From contig CP136066.1 in NCBI GenBank assembly GCA_032622095.1, positions 130,355,917 through 130,419,916 of the forward strand: a DNA stretch of 64,000 bases, read 5' to 3'. This DNA is from Siphonodentalium dalli. Lineage: Eukaryota; Mollusca; Scaphopoda; Gadilida; Siphonodentaliidae. The notes under the pieces are model-generated. The model did no database searches. It worked only from the letters and a program-made list of their open reading frames with translations, and was not told the DNA's origin. The translations under genes and the position numbers were made by a program. Shown piece after piece: positions 45,629 to 58,315 of this stretch; the stretch's first letter is position 1; every line of letters begins with the position of its first letter.

Positions 45629-47202
45629 TATTTGGGAAAGAAAATTGAAAATGCAGTCATAAATACAATTCATCTGATGATTTTATGATAAAATTCCACA
45701 TTAAGATATGTAATTAAGTAATTATGGCAAGATCTTTCCATGTTTTACGATTTATAAGAACAAAGAAAGCCACTTACCGAACTGGCTATGCGTAATGGCA
45801 TGTTTGTATTACCAGGTGGACGGGAAAAAGATAGAGGGGTACACAAACAAAAGCCTCACAAAAACCTGTTTCCACTAAAATATCAAGCTGGAAACAGGTA
45901 GATTCTGAAAATAGACACACTGGTGGTATAGAAACTGTTCTCATATCGCTTTTAACATTCCGAAAACGCGCGACCATTTTTTTCGACATAAGGAATCCGA
46001 CTATATGTCTTACCATTTAGCTCCATGAATTTAGTTCCCTATTCTCCTAAAATTGCACTTTTCGTTACTAAATCGGCTGCGTACTAGCCAGAGCCATGAT
46101 GGCCACCCGGGAATCCTTGTATTTTTGTGCGGTGCCACCCAGTGGGCATCTATAGGAAAGGGACGCGACCATACAGCCCTTTCCAAATTTTCAAAAATCG
46201 TGATGAAGTCGTGCATGGGGTGTCAAAATAGCACTTTTCGTTACTAAATCGGCTGAACAAATGTGTATAAATACTACACAATATGTGTTACATTTGATCT
46301 TAAACAAAATTGTGTAGAAATGCAACATGACATAAATGTGTCGGTGGAATTTTCTCAACATTGAATATGAGTGAATATGTGAGTATATTATATTTAATAT
46401 ATGAGATATTTTCTATTTGAGACATAAACCTCGTAACAGCTGCCATAATAAAAAATTGGCAGCTGCTTCAAAATTTTGTGCTACACAATTATGTGTTGTT
46501 CAGTTTTTACACAAACATAGTGTATAACAAAATTTTAAGCTGCCAATAAATTATTGTTTGTTCTGTGGTAGCCATTACGAGTTGTGTGTCTCCAATATAA
46601 CACATTTCATCTAATAACTATGATACACTCACATATTCAATCATATTCAACGTTGATGATATTCCACCGACATATTTAATAATTATATGTCATGTGTCAT
46701 TTCTACACAATTTTATTTAAGATCAATTGTAACACATTTTGTGTAGTATTTATACACATTTGTTCTAAGAGTGCAGCGGGCATCTATAGGAAAGGGACGC
46801 GAGCATGCAGCCCCTTCCAATTTTTCGAAAATTGGGCTGAAGTCGTGCATGTGGTGTCAAAATAGCACTTTTCGTTACTAAATCGGCTGCGTAGCCAGAA
46901 CCATGGTGGCCATCCGGGAATCCTTGTATTTTCGTGCGGTGCCACACAGCGGGCATCTATAGGAAAGGGACGCGACCATGCAGCCCCTTCCAAATTTTCG
47001 AAAATTAGGCTGAAGTCGTGCATGGGGTGTCAAAATAGCACTTTTCGTTACTAAATCGGCTGCGTCGCCAGAACCATGGTGGCCACCCGGGAATCCTTTT
47101 TGTTACTAAATCGGAAGAACGGCGGTCACCCGGGAATCCTTTCACTTCGCGTGTTGCCATCCAGCGGGCGTCTAAATAGCAAAGACATGACCAAATAGCC
47201 AA
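45629..47202. other. 1,574 bp block present only in the left arm
   Basis: The right arm goes directly from the equivalent of 47203 to that of 45628 (junction near 56877-56880). The block holds about 400 bp of unassigned sequence, then satellite units and a foldback element. The two edges share only about two bases (AA), so the difference looks like a simple deletion or insertion. Confidence 0.9.
46255..46765. mobile_element. Foldback MITE, 511 bp, almost all inverted repeat
   Basis: The ends are GAACAAATGTGTATAAATAC and its exact reverse complement. The arms stay similar for roughly 200 bp each (TACACAA.ATGTGTTAC, GATCTTAAA.AAAATTGTG, GTCGGTGGAAT). It splits a satellite unit. No target duplication was recognised. 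Confidence 0.88.
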
Positions 47203-47214
47203 TCCAAAATTTTA

Positions 47215-47275
47215 TATTATTTGGTGGGGGTATATGACGTGGTAATTGAAAGACAAAGTAAACTGTTAATTGGAT
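47215..47275. repeat. 61 bp segment repeated exactly at 50833-50893
   Basis: TATTATTTGGTGGGGGTATA through ACTGTTAATTGGAT sits between two satellite fragments here and in unrelated sequence at 50833. Mirror copies lie at 56805-56865 and 53187-53247, so there are four copies in the window. Confidence 0.95.
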
Positions 47276-47760
47276 GGTGGCCACCCGGGAATCCTTGTAT
47301 TTTCGTGCGGTGCCACCCAGTGGGCATCTATAGGAAAGGGACGCGACCATGCAGCCCCTTCCAACTTTTCGAAAATTAGGCTGAAGTCGTGCATGGGGTG
47401 CCAAAATAGCACTTTTCGTTACTAAATCGGCTGCGTCGCCAGAACCATGGTGGCCACCCGGGAATCCTTGTATTTTCGTGCGGTGCCACCCAGTGGGCAT
47501 CTATAGGAAAGGGACGCGACCATGCAGCCCCTTCCAAATTTTCGAAAATTGGGCTGAAGTCGTGCATGGGGTGTCAAAATAGCACTTTTCGTTACTAATT
47601 CGGCTGCGTAGCCAGAGTCATGATGGCCACCCGGGAATCCTTTTTGTTACTAAATCGGAAGAACGGCGGTCACCCGGGAATCCTTTCACTTCGCGTGTTG
47701 CCATCCAGCGGGCGTCTAAATAGCAAAGACATGACCAAATAGCCAATCCAAAATTTTATT

Positions 47761-48589
47761 TCGGCCAATTTGGCCGGTTGCTTCATGTGAGTTTTTCATC
47801 TGACGTGTGTGTCGGAATAATGATGTGGAGGATTTATGTAAATGTTAGCCCAAACTACATTTCCAAGTAACGATGGTTTTGTTGTTTATTTTGAGGAATA
47901 ATACCGCGTCAGATGAATTCAGCCCAAATATGTTAACAGTTGTCGTGTAAAACATTCGGCAGTAAGTTAGCGTTATTTAGTATTTGTGGATGTCCTTTAA
48001 CATGGGGAAAATAGACTACTGCGCTTGAACGAGCATGTGAATTGTCGTTTTTAATGTATAGCAACTTTATAATCAATAACAGAGGCATTCTCTGTCAAAT
48101 AAGGTCGCTCTATTTACGATACCAATTGGGGAACTTTGTGAATTAAATTACGCGTAAACTTAACCTGCTGCAAATAGAAAAGGTGTCGGAATCGGCGTAC
48201 TCGCCTCAGGGCTAACTCGCCCCAATCAGCGAGTGCCAACTCGGAATAAAAGGCCAACTCGGAATAAAAGATGCATACGGGGTGTTATATGGCGTTTGGT
48301 CCGTTGTTTCTCAATGAATATTATTGAAATTTGGTGTATATGTCCGGGCTGGGACATGGAATACAACAACGTTTGAATTGTTTTTAAATTTACAAATTTG
48401 TTGATTTTATTCATTTTGTTTTCGTTCTGAAACACACTATAAAGTGTATATAATATAATAACGAACACGAGACATACATAATTTATAAACTGTTAACAAA
48501 AGATATCAAATTCAATACATGACAAAGATGACTCAGTGGAGTTTATAAAGTGAACATAAAAATATTAAGGTAAAAATCTTTTTAAGCAT
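47761..48589. other. Left-arm stretch without recognised genes
   Basis: A short direct repeat, GCCAACTCGGAATAAAAG, occurs twice near 48235-48270. Nothing else is recognised. Confidence 0.45.
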
Positions 48590-49930
48590 TACTAAACCGT
48601 TTAGCACAGTCCGCTTCACTCATCCGATCATCACTAAACTTTATATTGATCTATCAGATGAGAGCTATCAAATATTTTTTTAATTTTATAGGAAAAAATG
48701 GTCGCCATTTACGTTATATGTTATCGCGTCATGTCGATATCTAGTATTAGTTAGAAATTTCACCTTTCCAGATTCATAATTGCTCCATTGACTGTAACAG
48801 ATGGAATTATTCCCCTCTTCGGATAGAGTGTCACTGAAACTTTATTTTGTCAGACTGTCTGTATAGTCACTGATTATATATGGCAATAATCTGTAATAAG
48901 ATGTAGCACTATTTTATATTTACATGCAGTGCTGTTTTTATACAACAATTCTAATCCCCCCTAGATCATCATGTGATCGACCATACATCGCGCGAGGACC
49001 TGGTTGAATTGAGGGGGGTTTTATGGATAACTTCTGTCCTCAAGCTAGATTATACTTATGACATTTAATGGCATGTTTCTAACGTGGAGGGTTAGATATG
49101 CTTGAGACACCACCACTCTTCAATTCACACCAAGTTATCAGCTGTCATATCCGGATATTAGAACCCATAGCCATGATATATGGTTTATTTTGTGTATACT
49201 AGTAATATTGTTATTTTCAGTACCTTTATATACCAGTACTGTGTATAACAATGCATATAAATTAATCCATGTATACATGTATATTGATTCAACGGATTCA
49301 GTGGTTTTGTCCATAAGTCTATCAAATATGCGGGGAAAACATGGCCACAAGCAGTACACCCTGTTAAATTTCGAATTTGAATCAATTGGCGCACCCTGCA
49401 GCCAGCTTTTATTGGAGAACTCTTTCTCACGTGGATAGTTTGGGTCACCGCTAGATGTGAGCCATGTTTTGTTCTCAAGCTGTCCTTGTGAAGACATCAC
49501 TGCCAGCGGTGATCTGGAATTTTACTATTTTTATGGCTAAATAATTTGGTTGATCCTACAGACGACACCCCTTGTCCGATCGTCACCAGATTCCACAATG
49601 ATCTTCTGGATAACCAGGGTGAGAGTAATCTAATTTCCCCGAATTTCGTTAAAAAACATTACCACAGGCAGCTATTTGGTATCTTACTGTTTGATCCTCT
49701 TTTGCGTGACTGAATTGTTTAGCAACTGTACAGTCATATCCCTCATCTGATAGTCACCACACTTTATATTGATCTTCGGGCTGACAACTAGATGGGAGCT
49801 ATCGAATGCTTTGAATTTTTTTGGAAAACATTGTCGCCAGCAGTCATCTTCTATTTTGGTTTTTATATACATGTATATCTCTTCATTCGGATAGTCAGTA
49901 TTACGTAGGTACTTCAACTTTCCGCATTCC
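48590..49930 (+). repeat. AGCTCAAC-family monomers in the left arm
   Basis: Old monomers (GATCATCACTAAACTTTATA, AGATGGGAGCTATCGAA-type, ATTTCACCTTTCC, GCTCCATTGACTGTAA) include a degenerate terminus near 48760-48845 (AGAGTGTCACTGAAACTT). They are mirrored at 54150-55490. Confidence 0.65.
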
Positions 49931-50129
49931 TGTCATCATTTGAAATATAAAAATTTACCTGATACCATGCACCCTTCAAAATTTGTTTCGTCGTATCTAT
50001 TTTAATGACCCGTATGGTAATATTGATACAGATATATTTGTCAAACATTTCTTTGTACAATATACAGGTATTTAGTTTGTAACTAAATCTAGAAATATAT
50101 AATAGTAGCTGGTGGACCCTACTTCGTCC

Positions 50130-50480
50130 GGGATGTTCCCCTCTGATTTTCGGAGAATTGCGCGATTTAACCTTGAATTGACCATTTTAAAGGTGAACGT
50201 CATGTCGGGTCACGATTTGACCCGTCCAAAACACTCCCCGGACAAAAGTCACGACAACAATACCCGTCGAAATCCGCCCGGCTTTACCCGATTTGACCTT
50301 GAATTGACAATTTTGAATGTCAAGATCATGTCAGGGTCATAATTTGACCCACCCGAAACACTCCTGGGACAAAAGTAACAGTAGGTATTATATTTCGTTG
50401 AAATACTTCCGTTTTACCAGATTTGACCTTGAATTGATCTTTTTGAATGTCAAAGTCAGATCGGGATCAAGATTTGACCC
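50130..50480 (+). repeat. Three tandem units of about 127 bp
   Basis: GATTT(A/G)ACCTTGAATTGA occurs near 50163, 50290 and 50419, with GACCC(G/A)(T/C)CC and CACTCC(C/T)GGACAAAAGT following. They are mirrored at 53600-53950. Confidence 0.8.
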
Positions 50481-51305
50481 ATCCAAATAGTCCAGAAACA
50501 TGCCTACATCAGCACGTTCGAGAACATGGTCCCACGTGAAATTGGACCCGTCCATATTGCTCCCGGGATCGAAGTAGTCCTACACACAATTTTTTAGTCG
50601 GATCGGTCAAGGTCCAGAAACATGCCTATGAGCGAGGTCAAGTTGACACGTTAAATACCAAATCCGAGTCGGATCAGTCGAGCAGTGTTAGAGTCTATAA
50701 CACATACACACATGCATTCATGCATACACACATACATACAGACAGGTGTTCCAAAATGTATAATCGATAGCTACAACAATTCTATGGTAGATAGTTCACG
50801 GCCGACCTGATGCATGCATCTTAGTTTTCTTGTATTATTTGGTGGGGGTATATGACGTGGTAATTGAAAGACAAAGTAAACTGTTAATTGGATAGTTGTT
50901 ATGTATCTTTAATTTCAGATCTTGTTTATATTCTCACAAAATAACGAAATCAACACACAAAAACACATTATAGCGCTCAATAAAAGACCGTTCATGCGAC
51001 ACGTTCCCCACTGTGTTCGTGTATATATTCCCTTTAGAAAACTTTCTGTTATGTGAGTTTTTGTTTTTAACAATCACGTAGTTACACGCATGTTTATATG
51101 GATGGGAAGTGACATTACTAAAATTCTTCAAATTCAAATTCCAAATTGGGTCACCAGAATCATTTTTATACTTGATTGGTGCAGCTGCATATCACACTCG
51201 GTGTGTGCTAGCATTTAAAACAAAATCTAAAATATCACAAAATATCATTTAAAGAATGGTAACAGTTGGATTCTCGAGGACATACACCAAGTTTGGGGGC
51301 AATGG
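50481..51305. other. Innermost left arm, no gene recognised
   Basis: It includes the second copy of the 61 bp segment (50833-50893). A 67-codon frame at 50934-51137 (minus) is identical to its mirror copy but shows no domain. Confidence 0.5.
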
Positions 51306-51618
51306 ACTTAAGTCCAAATAATTGGACTTAAGTCCAAATGAATTGGACTTAAGTCCAAATGAATTGGACTTAAGTCCAATTAGCGAATTGATTTGGACTT
51401 AAGTCCAAATGAATTGGACTTAAGTCCAATTAATTGCACTTAAGTCCAATTATTGGACTTATTAAAGTCCAAATAATTGGACTTAAGTCCAAATAATTGG
51501 ACTTAAGTCCAATAATTTGACTTAAGTCCAATTAATTGGACTTAAGTCCAATTATTTGGACTTAAGTCCAATTAGTGAATTGATTTGGACTTAAGTCCAA
51601 TTCATTTGGACTTAAGTC
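51304..51618. repeat. Palindrome array 1: about 15 units of TTGGACTTAAGTCCAA
   Basis: Twelve units have a perfect GGACTTAAGTCC core and three are degenerate (GCACTT, TGACTT, and one with an insertion). Cores start at 51304, 51324, 51345 and 51366, then after a 29 bp step at 51395 and 51416. The 20-21 bp step is two helical turns. Linkers are AT-only (AAT, AATT, AAATGAA). Confidence 0.97.
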
Positions 51619-51907
51619 CAATTCATCTGGTTTGAAACGATAGTCCCCTTCTTTGTAATGGTATATTCCTGCAAGTTTTGATTGACAGTCAAACTCCGTA
51701 CTAACCAGGGCATTCCTGACTCCAAGCATACACAAGACGGCTGTCAATCAAGACTAACTCCGTACCAAACTGCAAGACAGAGTTCAGTCCCCTATGCTAC
51801 GCGGGACTTACAAATCATAGCATGAGCGTACAGCTTGACTCCGTACGTCCCCTTTGCCACGTGGCTTGTTTTCGGCATGCCGAGATTGAAAATGTTTCGA
51901 ATCCGAA
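51619..51907. other. Segment between the two palindrome arrays
   Basis: TTGATTGACAG (about 51679) and CTGTCAATCAA (about 51741) form an inverted pair. AACTCCGTAC or GACTCCGTAC occurs three times (about 51695, 51755, 51838). No coding content is recognised. Confidence 0.6.
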
Positions 51908-52058
51908 TTGGATCTTAAGTCCAAATCAATTCGCTAATTGGACTTAAGTCCAATTCATTTGGACTTAAGTCCAATTATTTGGACTTAAGTCCAATTCATT
52001 GGACTTAAGTCCAAATAATTGGACTTAAGTCCAAATCATTGGACTTAAGTTCAAATCA
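51906..52058. repeat. Palindrome array 2: about 7 units of TTGGACTTAAGTCCAA
   Basis: Five perfect GGACTTAAGTCC cores and two degenerate ones. The linker AAATCAATTCGCTAATT (51923-51939) is the reverse complement of the linker AATTAGCGAATTGATTT in array 1 (51379-51395), so the two arrays are inverted copies. Confidence 0.95.
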
Positions 52059-55000
52059 ATCAAAAATGTGAAAACGGCTTGCCATATGTGTGAGCCGAGC
52101 GTTTGTTTATATACATCACGTCAATAGTGGGCGATAAAACATTCAACACCGTGGCGATTTTTTTAGGAGATGGCAGTATTACATTTCACTTATAGTGGGG
52201 TCTCCCCGGTGTTGAGTGTTTGGCTTATCGCATACTTTTTACGCACTGTACTGTTGTACAATGTGATCTTTATTTACATAACAAATCGTACGAACTTGAC
52301 AATAGCATACTATTTAGCGATTTTTTATGATTGGCATAATAACAAAATATGACTATATTTAATATTACTTCTGTCTATGGCGGTTTTATCGGATGTGACT
52401 AATTAAGCAGCAATACTCACCACGAAGGCCATTCGTGCCTTTAATACGTAGGTTTCGCAACTTATGTTTTATGGCAACAACTATGTTTAAAAAGTCGTAT
52501 GCGTAAAATTCACGTGAGCCCAGAAATTTCGCTTCGCAAAAATAACGGCGACGATTAGAGCTTGGTTTACATGCGCACCTTGAGTTTTGTAAAACAATTA
52601 TTAGGGTCTTAACCACTGACATCCTTGTACTGTAAACAAAAACAAAACAAAGCACAAATTTGTAATCCCCAAAACACGTAGCTTTTTTAGAAATATCGAT
52701 TTCTTAAAAATATCGATATCTATTTCTGGATAAAAAAGAAACGACATTTCTGGCAGTTTAACCCGATTCTTAAGCCATTGCCCCCAAACTTGGTGTATGT
52801 CCTCGAGAATCCAACTGTTACCATTCTTTAAATGATATTTTGTGATATTTTAGATTTTGTTTTAAATGCTAGCACACACCGAGTGTGATATGCAGCTGCA
52901 CCAATCAAGTATAAAAATGATTCTGGTGACCCAATTTGGAATTTGAATTTGAAGAATTTTAGTAATGTCACTTCCCATCCATATAAACATGCGTGTAACT
53001 ACGTGATTGTTAAAAACAAAAACTCACATAACAGAAAGTTTTCTAAAGGGAATATATACACGAACACAGTGGGGAACGTGTCGCATGAACGGTCTTTTAT
53101 TGAGCGCTATAATGTGTTTTTGTGTGTTGATTTCGTTATTTTGTGAGAATATAAACAAGATCTGAAATTAAAGATACATAACAACTATCCAATTAACAGT
53201 TTACTTTGTCTTTCAATTACCACGTCATATACCCCCACCAAATAATACAAGAAAACTAAGATGCATGCATCAGGTCGGCCGTGAACTATCTACCATAGAA
53301 TTGTTGTAGCTATCGATTATACATTTTGGAACACCTGTCTGTATGTATGTGCGTATGCATGAATGCATGTGTGTATGTGTTATAGACTCTAACACTGCTC
53401 GACTGATCCGACTCGGATTTGGTATTTAACGTGTCAACTTGACCTCGCTCATAGGCATGTTTCTGGACCTTGACCGATCCGACTAAAAAATTGTGTGTAG
53501 GACTACTTCGATCCCGGGAGCAATATGGACGGGTCCAATTTCACGTGGGACCATGTTCTCGAACGTGCTGATGTAGGCATGTTTCTGGACTATTTGGATG
53601 GGTCAAATCTTGATCCCGACCTGACTTTGACATTCAAAAAGATCAATTCAAGGTCAAATCTGGTAAAACGGAAGTATTTCAACGAAATATAATACCTACT
53701 GTTACTTTTGTCCCAGGAGTGTTTCGGGTGGGTCAAATTATGACCCTGACCTGATCTTGACATTCAAAATTGTCAATTCAAGGTCAAATCGGGTAAAGCC
53801 GGGCGGATTTCGACGGGTATTTTTGTCGTGACTTTTGTCCGGGGAGTGTTTTGGACGGGTCAAATCGTGACCCGACATGACGTTCACCTTTAAAATGGTC
53901 AATTCAAGGTTAAATCGCGCAATTCTCCGAAAATCAGAGGGGAACATCCCGGACGAAGTAGGGTCCACCAGCTACTATTATATATTTTTAGATTTAGTTA
54001 CAAACTAAATACCTGTATATTGTACAAAGAAATGTTTGACAAATATATCTGTATCAATATTACCATACGGGTCATTAAAATAGATACGACGAAACAAATT
54101 TTGAAGGGTGCATGGTATCAGGTAAATTTTTATATTTCAAATGATGACAGGAATGCGGAAAGTTGAAGTACCTACGTAATACTGACTATCCGAATGAAGA
54201 GATATACATGTATATAAAAACCAAAATAGAAGATGACTGCTGGCGACAATGTTTTCCAAAAAAATTCAAAGCATTCGATAGCTCCCATCTAGTTGTCAGC
54301 CCGAAGATCAATATAAAGTGTGGTGACTATCAGATGAGGGATATGACTGTACAGTTGCTAAACAATTCAGTCACGCAAAAGAGGATCAAACAGTAAGATA
54401 CCAAATTGCTGCCTGTGGTAATGTTTTTTAACGAAATTCGGGAAAATTAGATTACTCTCACCCTGGTTATCCAGAAGATCATTGTGGAATCTGGTGACGA
54501 TCGGACAAGGGGTGTCGTCTGTAGGATCAACCAAATTATTTAGCCATAAAAATAGTAAAATTCCAGATCACCGCTGGCAGTGATGTCTTCACAAGGACAG
54601 CTTGAGAACAAAACATGGCTCACATCTAGCGGTGACCCAAACTATCCACGTGAGAAAAAGTTCTCCAATAAAAGCTGGCTGCAGGGTGCGCCAATTGATT
54701 CAAATTCGAAATTTAACAGGGTGTACTGCTTGTGGCCATGTTTTCCCCGCATATTTGATAGACTTATGGACAAAACCACTGAATCCGTTGAATCAATATA
54801 CATGTATACATGGATTAATTTATATGCATTGTTATACACAGTACTGGTATATAAAGGTACTGAAAATAACAATATTACTAGTATACACAAAATAAACCAT
54901 ATATCATGGCTATGGGTTCTAATATCCGGATATGACAGCTGATAACTTGGTGTGAATTGAAGAGTGGTGGTGTCTCAAGCATATCTAACCCTCCACGTTA

Positions 55001-58000
55001 GAAACATGCCATTAAATGTCATAAGTATAATCTAGCTTGAGGACAGAAGTTATCCATAAAACCCCCCTCAATTCAACCAGGTCCTCGCGCGATGTATGGT
55101 CGATCACATGATGATCTAGGGGGGATTATAATTGTTGTATAAAAACAGCACTGCATGTAAATATAAAATAGTGCTACATCTTATTACAGATTATTGCCAT
55201 ATATAATCAGTGACTATACAGACAGTCTGACAAAATAAAGTTTCAGTGACACTCTATCCGAAGAGGGGAATAATTCCATCTGTTACAGTCAATGGAGCAA
55301 TTATGAATCTGGAAAGGTGAAATTTCTAACTAATACTAGATATCGACATGACGCGATAACATATAACGTAAATGGCGACCATTTTTTCCTATAAAATTAA
55401 AAAAATATTTGATAGCTCTCATCTGATAGATCAATATAAAGTTTAGTGATGATCGGATGAGTGAAGCGGACTGTGCTAAACGGTTTAGTAATGCTTAAAA
55501 AGATTTTTACCTTAATATTTTTATGTTCACTTTATAAACTCCACTGAGTCATCTTTGTCATGTATTGAATTTGATATCTTTTGTTAACAGTTTATAAATT
55601 ATGTATGTCTCGTGTTCGTTATTATATTATATACACTTTATAGTGTGTTTCAGAACGAAAACAAAATGAATAAAATCAACAAATTTGTAAATTTAAAAAC
55701 AATTCAAACGTTGTTGTATTCCATGTCCCAGCCCGGACATATACACCAAATTTCAATAATATTCATTGAGAAACAACGGACCAAACGCCATATAACACCC
55801 CGTATGCATCTTTTATTCCGAGTTGGCCTTTTATTCCGAGTTGGCACTCGCCGATTGGGGCGAGTTAGCCCTGAGGCGAGTACGCCGATTCCGACACCTT
55901 TTCTATTTGCAGCAGGTTAAGTTTACGCGTAATTTAATTCACAAAGTTCCCCAATTGGTATCGTAAATAGAGCGACCTTATTTGACAGAGAATGCCTCTG
56001 TTATTGATTATAAAGTTGCTATACATTAAAAACGACAATTCACATGCTCGTTCAAGCGCAGTAGTCTATTTTCCCCATGTTAAAGGACATCCACAAATAC
56101 TAAATAACGCTAACTTACTGCCGAATGTTTTACACGACAACTGTTAACATATTTGGGCTGAATTCATCTGACGCGGTATTATTCCTCAAAATAAACAACA
56201 AAACCATCGTTACTTGGAAATGTAGTTTGGGCTAACATTTACATAAATCCTCCACATCATTATTCCGACACACACGTCAGATGAAAAACTCACATGAAGT
56301 AACCGGCCAAATTGGCCGAAATAAAATTTTGGATTGGCTATTTGGTCATGTCTTTGCTATTTAGACGCCCGCTGGATGGCAACACGCGAAGTGAAAGGAT
56401 TCCCGGGTGACCGCCGTTCTTCCGATTTAGTAACAAAAAGGATTCCCGGTGGCCATCATGACTCTGGCTACGCAGCCGAATTAGTAACGAAAAGTGCTAT
56501 TTTGACACCCCATGCACGACTTCAGCCCAATTTTCGAAAATTTGGAAGGGGCTGCATGGTCGCGTCCCTTTCCTATAGATGCCCACTGGGTGGCACCGCA
56601 CGAAAATACAAGGATTCCCGGGTGGCCACCATGGTTCTGGCGACGCAGCCGATTTAGTAACGAAAAGTGCTATTTTGGCACCCCATGCACGACTTCAGCC
56701 TAATTTTCGAAAAGTTGGAAGGGGCTGCATGGTCGCGTCCCTTTCCTATAGATGCCCACTGGGTGGCACCGCACGAAAATACAAGGATTCCCGGGTGGCC
56801 ACCATCCAATTAACAGTTTACTTTGTCTTTCAATTACCACGTCATATACCCCCACCAAATAATATAAAATTTTGGATTTAAGGTATTGTATATTCTTAAA
56901 ATCAGCTAGATCACATATAGACGAACATGAACAATCTACAAGGATATCTTGATCATATGCCACAAACAAAACTTCGATACATCGAATTTTGGTAAAGATA
57001 TCGCAGAAAAGCTAACCCTACCCCCACCCTCACTGATTTCACAAGTCAGATTCCTTTGGTCAAAAACAACGGTCGCGCAATTTCGGATTGTCTAAAATGA
57101 CATTCGAACGGTTTATTTATCAATAGCGTGTCTACTTTCAGAGTTGACCTGTGTCCAGTTGAAATTTTATTGAAAAAAAAGTGTTTTTGGACTGTTTTAA
57201 GAATTTAAAGAGCGTTTGCTTATTATACAAATATTAATCCTCATAACTAACCTTATGGTGGATGTGCGAGTTGAAATTAACAAAAGTATCAAATATGGCG
57301 GTCTACTTTCAGAGTCTACTTGTTTCCATTCTGACATTTTAGTGGAAACAAATTGTTTGGACGGTTTTAAAAATTTAAAGAGCGTTTACTGATTATACAG
57401 ATATTAACTTACACGATTAGCCTTTTCATGAATTATGCGAGTTGATATTATGCACATATGTCAAGTCCACCATCATGGCATCAGCCACGGCGGTTTGAGA
57501 TAAAGGGTGTTGTAGGGTGGCCCGTAAAACAAATTAAGTAATCACCCCTTTCACCAACCCGATCCAAAGTTGCCGCCGTCCTGGGGGTGGGTCACATAGG
57601 GCACCCACGACATTCAGTATATCTTGGGGCCACCCTACAGCACCAATTCTACCACATCAAACGGTTAAGGGGCCGAGAAATTGTATAGGTGCCATATTTG
57701 AACCCATCTGGGCGGCCATTTTGGATCGGAGATGGATAAGCCGGTGAATATTTAGTTTGTCTCATCAGGGGTCACCCTACAACACACTGTATTCGACCCA
57801 ATATTGGGGGGTTATTGCATTGTACCATAATTATATGGACCCCAATGATCATTTATCATTTTCGCTCGAATGGGCTGAAGGTGTGAAAATTTAGCTTGCT
57901 TTGCTAGCCACCGTACAACACCCTTTATTTGATCTATATCGATCAAGTGACCAAGAAATAATGTGTACCCTATTTGACCCCTTCTGAGCGGCGACCATTT

Positions 58001-58315
58001 TGGATCGGGTATGGTTCAAAGGGGTGAATATTTATAAGTTTGTTTTGGGCCCACCCTACAAAACCCATTATTTGACTTAATTCGGCCAATATATATGCCG
58101 AGTGAAATGTCATTCCCATTCGATCCCTTGTGGTAAAAACTAATGAATATTCAGTTTTTCTTGGAGCCACCTGACCCGTGTTTCCCCGTTCTCTCTCGGC
58201 TAGTTTATATCGGACGTTCATATCCACATAGAGCCCGGGTCTCACACCATAAGGGGTTTATAGTAGCTTCTCTGCGATCGTACAAATTGTTTCTAAAACA
58301 TCATCAAGTGTAATC

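Larger units (their letters stand above)
46056..47760. repeat. 173 bp satellite array (CACTTTTCGTTACTAAATCGG)
   Basis: Unit starts (CACTTTTCGTTACTAAATC) lie at 46056, 46232, 46866, 47039, 47410 and 47583, giving a 173-176 bp period. Each unit carries GGTGGCCACCCGGGAATCC, GTGGGCATCTATAGGAAAGG and GACGCGACCATGCAGCCCC. The array is interrupted by a foldback element (46255-46765) and by a 61 bp filler (47215-47275). The right arm keeps only the equivalent of 47203-47760. Confidence 0.92.
40163..51305 (+). repeat. Giant inverted repeat, left arm (11.1 kb)
   Basis: The arm is the reverse complement of 52775-62387. For positions 47203-51305 the paired coordinates sum to about 104080; for 44000-45628 they sum to 102506; for 40163-43980 to about 102550. 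The changes in sum locate the length differences. Similarity is about 99% in the segments compared by eye. The outer edge is GCCAAAACATTAGTTGG at 40163. The inner edge is GTTTGGGGGCAATGG at 51305, which touches the first palindrome unit of the spacer. No flanking target duplication is seen. No convincing gene lies within; the longest open frames are under 125 codons and lie in satellites. Confidence 0.97.
51306..52774. other. Spacer of the giant inverted repeat
   Basis: This 1,469 bp lies between the arms. It holds both palindrome arrays, a 290 bp segment between them, and about 720 bp of unassigned sequence (52056-52774) with one imperfect inverted repeat (GCGATAA...CAACACCG near 52130 against CGGTGTTGAG...TTATCGC near 52208-52232). 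A minus-strand frame at 52386-52655 has no recognised domain. Confidence 0.9.

Noticed and set aside
46056-47567. Frames of 60-124 codons in the 173 bp satellite
   Set aside because: All are satellite read-through, in several frames and on repeated units, without domains.
51304-52058. CRISPR-like array
   Set aside because: The units are self-palindromic with short AT linkers of 4-12 bp, there are no unique spacers, and the context is an animal genome.
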